Shown one piece after another: positions 1 through 5,470 of a stretch of 5,470 bases of DNA (positions within the stretch are counted from its first letter, which is position 1; every line of letters starts with the position of its first letter). The stretch is taken from assembly GCA_949286775.1 (NCBI GenBank), contig CASEDW010000034.1, positions 1-5,470 of the forward strand. Reading direction: 5' to 3'. Under the pieces are notes generated by a model. The model had not been told where the DNA came from and searched no databases. It saw only the letters and a program-made list of their open reading frames with translations. The stretch is from an uncultured Eubacteriales bacterium (GTDB lineage: Bacteria > Bacillota > Clostridia > Lachnospirales > Lachnospiraceae). Made by a program: the position numbers and the translations under genes.

Positions 1-669
1 ACTATCAGAGCAAGCATAGGAATGTACCTCGTGTGCAAGGCGATTCACGAACAGACTGACGTCAGGGTTCTTCTGACGGGCGAGATATCAGATGAATTAT
101 TTGGATATAAATATACTGATTTCGCTCCGAGCGCAGCTGAATTTCAGAAGGAAGCGGCAAAGAGAATACGCGAAATTTATATGTACGATGTTTTAAGAGC
201 GGACAGATGTATTTCGTCAAACTCGATTGAGGCGAGAGTTCCTTTTGGCGATCTTGATTTTGTCGAATATGTCATGAGCATCGATCCGGCTAAAAAAATG
301 AATGTTTATAATAAGGGAAAATATCTGCTGCGTCATGCCTTTGAGGGCGATTATCTTCCTGAAAATATTCTGATGAGAGAAAAAGCAGCTTTTTCGGACG
401 CTGTGGGACATTCGATGGTAGATCATTTAAAAGAATACGCAGAGAAGAAATACACAGACGCGGAATATGAAGAACTGAGAAAAAAATATGACTTCGCGAC
501 GCCGTTTACGAAGGAATCTCTGTTGTACAGGGAATTATTTGAAAAATATTATCCCGGTCAGGCCAAGATGGTCGTTGATTTCTGGATGCCTAACAAAAAC
601 TGGGAAGGATGCGATGTTAACGATCCGTCTGCGAGGGTTCTTTCAAACTACGGCGCGAGCGGAATGTAA
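1..669 (+). CDS. asnB: Asparagine synthase (glutamine-hydrolysing), C-terminal synthetase part, 5' truncated by window edge
   Basis: This is the C-terminal 222 codons of a glutamine-dependent asparagine synthase, which makes asparagine, AMP and PPi from aspartate, ATP and glutamine in the cytoplasm. The reading frame is open from base 1, and the first residues (TIRAS) match the start of a well-known AsnB block, so the ATG at 22 is internal and not the true start. By comparison with E. coli AsnB about 320 N-terminal residues are missing, including the class II glutaminase domain with its Cys nucleophile and the SGGxDS ATP loop. Visible synthetase-domain landmarks, numbered from the window start, are TGEISDELFG (26-35), MYDVLRADR (61-69), EARVPFGD (77-84) and the AFSDAVGHSMVD block encoded at about 388-423. 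The gene ends normally with TAA (667-669). The TGEISDE loop departs from the usual SGEGSDE, with the key Glu and the Asp-Glu pair kept. pyrG follows after 33 bases. The family call is secure; whether asparagine is the only product cannot be seen here. Confidence 0.93.
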   Translation, partial: TIRASIGMYLVCKAIHEQTDVRVLLTGEISDELFGYKYTDFAPSAAEFQKEAAKRIREIYMYDVLRADRCISSNSIEARVPFGDLDFVEYVMSIDPAKKMNVYNKGKYLLRHAFEGDYLPENILMREKAAFSDAVGHSMVDHLKEYAEKKYTDAEYEELRKKYDFATPFTKESLLYRELFEKYYPGQAKMVVDFWMPNKNWEGCDVNDPSARVLSNYGASGM

Positions 670-686
670 ATATATGGGTACGGTAC

Positions 687-696
687 AAAGAAGGAG
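687..696 (+). promoter_or_regulatory. Ribosome binding site of pyrG in the 33-base asnB-pyrG gap
   Basis: AAAGAAGGAG lies six bases before the ATG at 703, a strong Shine-Dalgarno match at good spacing. It fixes the pyrG start. The rest of the gap (670-686) shows no hairpin with a T-run and no convincing -35/-10 pair, which supports read-through from asnB. Confidence 0.85.
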
Positions 697-702
697 AAAA
701 TT

Positions 703-2331
703 ATGGTGAAATATGTATTTGTTACGGGAGGCATGGTTTCAGGACTTGGAAAAGGCATTACCGCGGCTTCTCTCGGCAGACTGCTTAAGGCAAGAGGGTA
801 CCATGTTACCATGCAGAAATTCGATCCATATATTAACGTTGATCCGGGTACTATGAACCCAATACAGCATGGAGAGGTATTTGTTACCGAGGACGGTACG
901 GAAACTGATCTTGACCTTGGACATTATGAGAGATTTATCAACGAAAATCTGGATCAAAATTCAAATGTAACGACGGGAAAGATTTACTGGACCGTTATAA
1001 ATAAAGAAAGACGCGGAGATTATGGCGGAGGCACTGTTCAGGTAATACCGCATATCACCAATGAGATCAAGGCGCGGTTTTATAAGGGAAAAGAAGGCGA
1101 AGATACTATTTCCATCATAGAGATAGGAGGAACCGTCGGAGATATAGAAAGCCAGCCGTTTCTTGAGGCGATAAGGCAGTTTCAGGCGGAAGTAGGAAGA
1201 GAAAACGCCGTCATCATACAGGTGACGCTGATACCTTATTTGAAGGCGTCGGGAGAAATGAAAACGAAACCGGCGCAGATGAGCGTAAAAACTCTTCAGA
1301 GCATGGGATTGTGGCCTGACATTTTAGTATGCCGGTCTGATTATCCTCTTGAAGAATCAATGAAAGAAAAACTTTCGCTGTTTTGCAGCATAAAAAAAGA
1401 ACATATACTGCAAAATCTCGACGCTCAGTCCCTCTACGAAGTTCCACTTATGCTGGAAAAAGAAAAATTCGCGCAGGCGGTGTGCGATTGTCTGAAAATA
1501 GAATGTCCAGTGCCGGATCTTGATAAATGGCGCAATCTGGTGGAGGATTTTAAGAACCCCATTTCAAAAGTAAATATAGGAATTATCGGCAAATATATAG
1601 AACTTCATGACGCTTATCTTAGCGTTGTGGAGGCGTTAAAACATGGAGGAATAGCGCATCGCGCCGAAGTTGAAATCGTATGGATAGATTCGGAAACGGT
1701 GAATGATGAAAACGCCGCTCAAAAGTTCAAAGATCTTGATGCGATGATAGTTCCCGGAGGATTCGGCACCAGGGGTATCGAAGGAAAGATAGCGGCGGCA
1801 AAATACGCGAGAATAAATAAGCTGCCGTATCTTGGAATTTGTCTTGGCATGCAGGTGGCGATAATAGAGTTCGCAAGAGACGTATGCCATATCAAAGACG
1901 CGTCAAGCATAGAATTTGACCCCGGCACGTCTGATCCGGTGATAAGTTTTCTTCCGGGACAGGAAAACGTAAAAAATATCGGAGGAACTTTAAGGCTTGG
2001 AGCTTATCCGTGCAGACTTTCAAAGAATTCGCTTGCCCACAGATTATACGGGCAGGAAGACATAACGGAAAGACACAGGCACAGATATGAAGTGAACAAT
2101 GACTACAGAAAAATTCTTGAAGAAAACGGAATGGTACTTTCAGGAATATCGCCGGACGGTCATATAGTTGAAATGATCGAGCTTAAAGATCATCCGTATT
2201 TTATAGCGACGCAGGCGCATCCTGAGTTTAAATCGAGGCCTGACGCGCCGCATCCGCTGTTTTCCGGTCTGGTTGAAGCAGCATTAAAACACAGGGAGGA
2301 AAGAAAACATGTGTCAGAAAACACTGTATGA
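703..2331 (+). CDS. pyrG: CTP synthase (glutamine-hydrolysing)
   Basis: CTP synthase aminates UTP to CTP using ATP and glutamine, the last step of de novo cytidine nucleotide synthesis, in the cytoplasm; the family works as tetramers. The protein is 542 residues, normal for the family, with an N-terminal synthase domain (about 1-267) and a C-terminal class I glutaminase domain (about 290-530). Visible synthase motifs are the P-loop GGMVSGLGKG (9-18), DPYINVDPGTM (41-51), HGEVFVTEDG (56-65) with Asp71 just after it, and EIGGTVGDIES (140-150); Asp71 and Glu140 match the Mg ligands of the E. coli enzyme. KTKPAQ (187-192) matches the UTP-binding KTKPTQ, with one Thr-to-Ala change. The glutaminase domain has PGGFGTRG (351-358), GICLGMQ with nucleophile Cys380, the RHRHRYEVNN block (457-466), and His506 and Glu508 in AHPEF, so the triad is complete. 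The start is the ATG at 703, behind a strong ribosome binding site. Its last 23 bases overlap gltB. No frameshift or truncation is seen. Confidence 0.98.
   Translation: MVKYVFVTGGMVSGLGKGITAASLGRLLKARGYHVTMQKFDPYINVDPGTMNPIQHGEVFVTEDGTETDLDLGHYERFINENLDQNSNVTTGKIYWTVINKERRGDYGGGTVQVIPHITNEIKARFYKGKEGEDTISIIEIGGTVGDIESQPFLEAIRQFQAEVGRENAVIIQVTLIPYLKASGEMKTKPAQMSVKTLQSMGLWPDILVCRSDYPLEESMKEKLSLFCSIKKEHILQNLDAQSLYEVPLMLEKEKFAQAVCDCLKIECPVPDLDKWRNLVEDFKNPISKVNIGIIGKYIELHDAYLSVVEALKHGGIAHRAEVEIVWIDSETVNDENAAQKFKDLDAMIVPGGFGTRGIEGKIAAAKYARINKLPYLGICLGMQVAIIEFARDVCHIKDASSIEFDPGTSDPVISFLPGQENVKNIGGTLRLGAYPCRLSKNSLAHRLYGQEDITERHRHRYEVNNDYRKILEENGMVLSGISPDGHIVEMIELKDHPYFIATQAHPEFKSRPDAPHPLFSGLVEAALKHREERKHVSENTV
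2293..2300 (+). promoter_or_regulatory. Ribosome binding site of gltB, inside the end of pyrG
   Basis: AGGGAGGA lies eight bases before the ATG at 2309. In the pyrG frame the same bases are read as Arg531, Glu532 and most of Glu533. It decides the gltB start: no other start codon has a comparable site ahead of the conserved HDNCGIG motif. Its place within pyrG suggests that ribosomes finishing pyrG help to start gltB. Confidence 0.85.
2309..2331 (+). other. 23-base overlap of pyrG and gltB
   Basis: The gltB ATG at 2309 precedes the pyrG TGA (2329-2331), so the last eight pyrG codons, including the stop, are also read in a second frame as the start of gltB. Both readings are supported: pyrG stays open to the TGA, and the gltB frame reaches its conserved Cys16 only 15 codons after the ATG. 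The shared stretch encodes only the variable PyrG tail and the GltB propeptide, so neither frame has strongly conserved residues there. Confidence 0.9.
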
Positions 2332-5300
2332 TAAAAGTTTTGAACATGATAATTGCGGTATCGGAGCAATTGTCAACATATATGGCAAGAAGAGCCATGC
2401 AGTAGTTGCCGACGCGCTCGGCATCGTTGAAAATCTTGAACACAGAGCCGGTAAAGACGCTGAGGGAAAGACAGGAGACGGAGTCGGCATTCTCACGCAG
2501 ATTCCTCATAAATTCTTCAAAAAAATATGTCCGCCTTTAGGCATTGAAATAGGAGAAGAGAGAAGCTACGGCGTGGGTATGTTTTTCTTTCCTCAGAATG
2601 AACTTTCAAGAAGACAGGCGATGAAGATGTTCGAGATAATCGTCGAAAAAGAGGGACTTAAGTTTTTAGGATGGAGAAAAGTTCCGACTTTTGAAAATGT
2701 ACTCGGACAGAAAGCTCTCGAAAGCTGCCCTGAAATATATCAGGCCTTTGTAAAACGTCCTGAAAATATCAAAGAAGACCTTGATTTCGACAGGAAATTA
2801 TATATAGTACGCCGTGTCTTCGAACAGAGCAATGACAATACATACGTGCCTTCGCTGTCGGGCAGGACAATAGTATACAAAGGAATGTTTCTCGTTTCTC
2901 AGCTCAGGACGTTTTTCGCGGATCTTCAGGATAAGGATTATGAATCGGCGATAGCCCTTGTGCATTCGAGATTTTCTACAAATACGAATCCAAGCTGGTA
3001 CAGAGCGCATCCTAACAGATTCGTCGTTCACAACGGAGAGATCAATACTATAAAGGGAAATGTCGATAAGATGTGCGCCCGCGAGGAAACTATCTCGACA
3101 ACATGCTTTTCTGATGAAGACCTTACAAAGGTTCTTCCGATCATTTCGGCTGAGGGCTCCGATTCGGCGATGCTTGACAACGCTCTGGAATTCATGATTA
3201 TGGGAGGAATGGATCCTGCTCTCGCGGCGATGGTTCTTATCCCTGAACCATGGGAGAACAATGACACGATTTCACAGGAAAAGAGAGACTTTTACCAGTA
3301 TTACGCTACGATGATGGAGCCGTGGGACGGCCCGGCTTCGATCCTGTTTTCCGATGGAGACGTCATGGGAGCCATCCTTGATCGAAACGGACTCAGACCG
3401 TCGCGATATTATCTTTGCGACGACGGAAGACTTATACTTTCATCAGAGGTCGGAGTTTTAAAAATTGATGAATCACATATTTTGAAAAAAGAAAGACTTC
3501 ATCCCGGAAAAATGCTTCTGGTGGATACTAAAAAGCAGGCCGTAATCTCAGATGAGGAGCTTAAAGAGAGGTATGCCAACAGGGAGCCTTACGGCGAATT
3601 GCTTGATTCCAATCTTTGCGAGCTCAAATCGCTTAAAATTCCAAATGAAAAAGTCGTTTCTTATACAACAGAAGAACTGGTGCGTCTGTTAAAAGCGTTC
3701 GGATATACATATGAAGACTACAGAGATCAGATAGAAAAGATGGCGTTAAACGGATCCGAGGCGATCGGTTCTATGGGTATTGATACGCCGCTGGCTGTAA
3801 TGTCTCAGGAATATCAGCCGCTGTTTTATTATTTTAAACAGTTATTCGCCCAGGTTACAAATCCTCCTATTGACGCGGTAAGGGAAAAAATTGTAACGGC
3901 TACCACTGTTTACGCCGGAAAGAACGGAAATCTTTTATCTGAGAAGCCGGAAAACTGCAATGTCTTAAAAATTAAGAATCCTATTCTTTCGGATCTCGAC
4001 CTTATGAAGATTGAACATGCGGATAAACCGGGATTAAAAGTAGAAAAGGTTTCGATGCTCTACTACAAGAGCACTCCGCTTGAAAGAGCCATAGATCATC
4101 TGTTTGTTGAAGTTGACAGGGCATATAAAAACGGCGCGAATATACTTATCCTGTCAGACAGAGGAGTCGATGAAAACCATGTGGCGATACCGTCACTGCT
4201 TTGCGTTGCGGCTGTGCATAATTATCTCGTTTCAACTAAAAAATGTATGGCGATGTCGCTGATCCTTGAGACGGGAGAACCCAGAGGAGTACATCACTTC
4301 GCGACGCTTTTAGGCTATGGCGCATGCGCTGTCAACCCTTATCTTGCTCACGCATCCATCAAGGAGCTTATAGATGAGGGCATTCTCGATAAAGATTACT
4401 ACGCGGCAGTTGAGGACTATGACAAAGCCATTATATCGGGAATCGTAAAGATAGCTTCTAAAATGGGAATTTCTACTATCCAGTCTTATCAGGGCAGCAG
4501 AATCTTTGAAGCTGTAGGTATTTCAAAGAGCGTTATCGATAAATATTTCAGAGGAACTGTATCAAGGATCGGCGGAATCACTATTGAAGATATCGAAAAA
4601 AATACTGACAGGCAGCACACAAAGGCTTTTGATCCTCTCGGCCTTGAAACTGACCAGACGATCGACTCTATGGGACGCCATAAGATGAGATCTCAGGGAG
4701 AACATCACAGATATAATCCTCAGACTATCCATATGCTTCAGTCGGCTGTAAGAGAAGGCAGCTACGCGAAATTTAAACAATACACTGATATGGTTGACAA
4801 TGAGCAGACAGGATACATAAGAAGCCTTATGGATTTTAACTATCCTGAAAAAGGCGTGCCAATTGAGGAGGTTGAGCCGGCTGTTTCAATCGTTAAAAGA
4901 TTTAAGACAGGAGCCATGTCTTACGGTTCTATTTCGGAAGAGGCGCATCAGGCGCTTGCCATCGCGATGAACCGTCTTCACGGAAAGAGCAATTCCGGTG
5001 AAGGAGGCGAAAGCGATGAGAGAATACTCAGTGCCGGTACAATAAATGACAGAAGCTCAGCGATTAAGCAGGTAGCGAGCGGTCGTTTCGGAGTTACGAG
5101 CAAATATCTTGTAAGCGCAAAGGAAATCCAGATCAAACTTGCTCAGGGTGCTAAACCCGGCGAGGGCGGTCATCTTCCGGGAAAGAAAGTCTATCCGTGG
5201 ATCGCTAAAACAAGACATTCCACACCGGGAGTAAGCCTTATTTCTCCGCCGCCTCATCATGATATCTATTCTATTGAAGATCTCGCGCAGCTTATTTACG

Positions 5301-5470
5301 ATTTAAAGAATGCTAACAGAAACGCGAGAATTTCAGTAAAACTCGTATCGGAGGCAGGAGTAGGAACTATCGCTGCGGGCGTAGCGAAAGCAGGAGCCGG
5401 AGTAATACTCATCTCGGGATATGACGGCGGAACGGGAGCAGCGCCTTTAAGCTCAATTCACAATGCCGGG
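2309..5470 (+). CDS. gltB: Glutamate synthase (GOGAT) large subunit, 3' truncated by window edge
   Basis: The large subunit of glutamate synthase moves the glutamine amide to 2-oxoglutarate, giving two glutamates; with glutamine synthetase it forms the GS-GOGAT ammonia assimilation route. The window holds 1054 in-frame codons without a stop, of about 1500 expected. An N-terminal class II glutaminase domain (16 to about 430) starts with nucleophile Cys16 in HDNCGIG, so a 15-residue propeptide must be removed. It also shows HRAGKDAEGKTGDGVG (45-60), RFSTNTNPSW (221-230), HNGEIN (241-246), SDSAMLDN (284-291), MEPWDGPA (336-343) and DRNGLRPSRYY (358-368). A central domain follows with GSMGIDTPLAVMS (487-499) and FAQVTNPPID (513-522). 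The FMN/synthase barrel shows GAMSYGSIS (868-876), KQVASGRFGVTS (920-931), QGAKPGEGGHLPG (946-958), SPPPHHD (979-985) and SGYDGGTGAAP (1036-1046). The 3Fe-4S cysteines and the C-terminal beta-helix domain lie past the edge. The cofactor, normally NADPH through GltD, cannot be judged here. Some Bacillus-type annotations call this gene gltA. Confidence 0.96.
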   Translation, partial: MCQKTLYDKSFEHDNCGIGAIVNIYGKKSHAVVADALGIVENLEHRAGKDAEGKTGDGVGILTQIPHKFFKKICPPLGIEIGEERSYGVGMFFFPQNELSRRQAMKMFEIIVEKEGLKFLGWRKVPTFENVLGQKALESCPEIYQAFVKRPENIKEDLDFDRKLYIVRRVFEQSNDNTYVPSLSGRTIVYKGMFLVSQLRTFFADLQDKDYESAIALVHSRFSTNTNPSWYRAHPNRFVVHNGEINTIKGNVDKMCAREETISTTCFSDEDLTKVLPIISAEGSDSAMLDNALEFMIMGGMDPALAAMVLIPEPWENNDTISQEKRDFYQYYATMMEPWDGPASILFSDGDVMGAILDRNGLRPSRYYLCDDGRLILSSEVGVLKIDESHILKKERLHPGKMLLVDTKKQAVISDEELKERYANREPYGELLDSNLCELKSLKIPNEKVVSYTTEELVRLLKAFGYTYEDYRDQIEKMALNGSEAIGSMGIDTPLAVMSQEYQPLFYYFKQLFAQVTNPPIDAVREKIVTATTVYAGKNGNLLSEKPENCNVLKIKNPILSDLDLMKIEHADKPGLKVEKVSMLYYKSTPLERAIDHLFVEVDRAYKNGANILILSDRGVDENHVAIPSLLCVAAVHNYLVSTKKCMAMSLILETGEPRGVHHFATLLGYGACAVNPYLAHASIKELIDEGILDKDYYAAVEDYDKAIISGIVKIASKMGISTIQSYQGSRIFEAVGISKSVIDKYFRGTVSRIGGITIEDIEKNTDRQHTKAFDPLGLETDQTIDSMGRHKMRSQGEHHRYNPQTIHMLQSAVREGSYAKFKQYTDMVDNEQTGYIRSLMDFNYPEKGVPIEEVEPAVSIVKRFKTGAMSYGSISEEAHQALAIAMNRLHGKSNSGEGGESDERILSAGTINDRSSAIKQVASGRFGVTSKYLVSAKEIQIKLAQGAKPGEGGHLPGKKVYPWIAKTRHSTPGVSLISPPPHHDIYSIEDLAQLIYDLKNANRNARISVKLVSEAGVGTIAAGVAKAGAGVILISGYDGGTGAAPLSSIHNAG

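Noticed and set aside
22..669. ATG at 22 as a true gene start giving a 215-residue protein
   Set aside because: The frame is open upstream to base 1 and encodes TIRAS, part of a conserved AsnB block. No ribosome binding site precedes the ATG, and a lone C-terminal fragment would lack the ATP loop.
670..686. Possible promoter or terminator between asnB and pyrG
   Set aside because: The segment is too short, with no -35/-10 pair at proper spacing and no GC-rich stem followed by a T-run.
488..709. 73-codon forward frame across the asnB end and the gap
   Set aside because: It lies out of frame within well-conserved asnB, is rich in Arg with no recognisable domain, and has no ribosome binding site. 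It is a shadow of asnB.
739..957. Reverse-strand frame opposite the start of pyrG, and similar ones at 1214-1447, 1636-1928, 2798-3267, 4562-4780 and 5057-5260
   Set aside because: All are short, antisense to conserved coding sequence, and lack recognisable domains or ribosome binding sites.
2311..2324. Small inverted repeat GTGT...ACAC at the gltB start
   Set aside because: The stem is only four base pairs with a six-base loop, too weak to hide the start or act as a terminator.
2228..2509. 93-codon reverse-strand frame across the pyrG-gltB junction
   Set aside because: It lies opposite two conserved forward genes, shows no family resemblance, and would need a promoter inside the operon. 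An antisense transcript cannot be excluded but nothing supports one.
1..5470. A novel defence, mobile or otherwise undescribed system
   Set aside because: The window is almost entirely three recognisable housekeeping genes with normal organisation. No repeats, transposase, toxin-antitoxin pair or orphan coding region is left unexplained.

Overview
The window is a compact, single-strand stretch of central nitrogen and nucleotide metabolism. Three co-directional genes fill almost all of it: the 3' part of asnB (asparagine synthase, glutamine-hydrolysing), a complete pyrG (CTP synthase) and the first 1054 codons of gltB (large subunit of glutamate synthase). Both window edges cut through genes. 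No RNA gene, mobile element, CRISPR array, long repeat or convincing terminator is visible.

The protein sequences suggest a member of the Bacillota, probably class Clostridia and perhaps Lachnospiraceae or a relative. This rests on the style of the PyrG and GltB sequences (for example, HRAGKDAEGKTGDGVGI near the GltB N-terminus), purine-rich Shine-Dalgarno sites, and frequent AGA/AGG, ATA and GGA codons at moderate G+C. It is an impression from reading the proteins, not a database match.

Layout: asnB ends at 669. A 33-base gap (670-702) holds only the pyrG ribosome binding site. pyrG runs 703-2331. gltB starts at 2309, inside the end of pyrG, so the two overlap by 23 bases, and it runs off the right edge in frame and uninterrupted. 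The tight spacing suggests one transcript, with pyrG-gltB translationally coupled. The promoter must lie upstream, and the rest of gltB (about 450 codons, including the 3Fe-4S cysteines) and probably gltD lie downstream.

The common thread is glutamine. All three enzymes take the amide nitrogen of glutamine: AsnB moves it to aspartate, PyrG to UTP and GltB to 2-oxoglutarate. Two use an N-terminal-cysteine (class II) glutaminase and one a Cys-His-Glu triad (class I). This looks like a housekeeping glutamine-use operon. I do not see a previously undescribed system here. The points worth a second look are family-level sequence variants in catalytic motifs, the overlapping start of gltB, and the lack of room for a pyrG leader attenuator.
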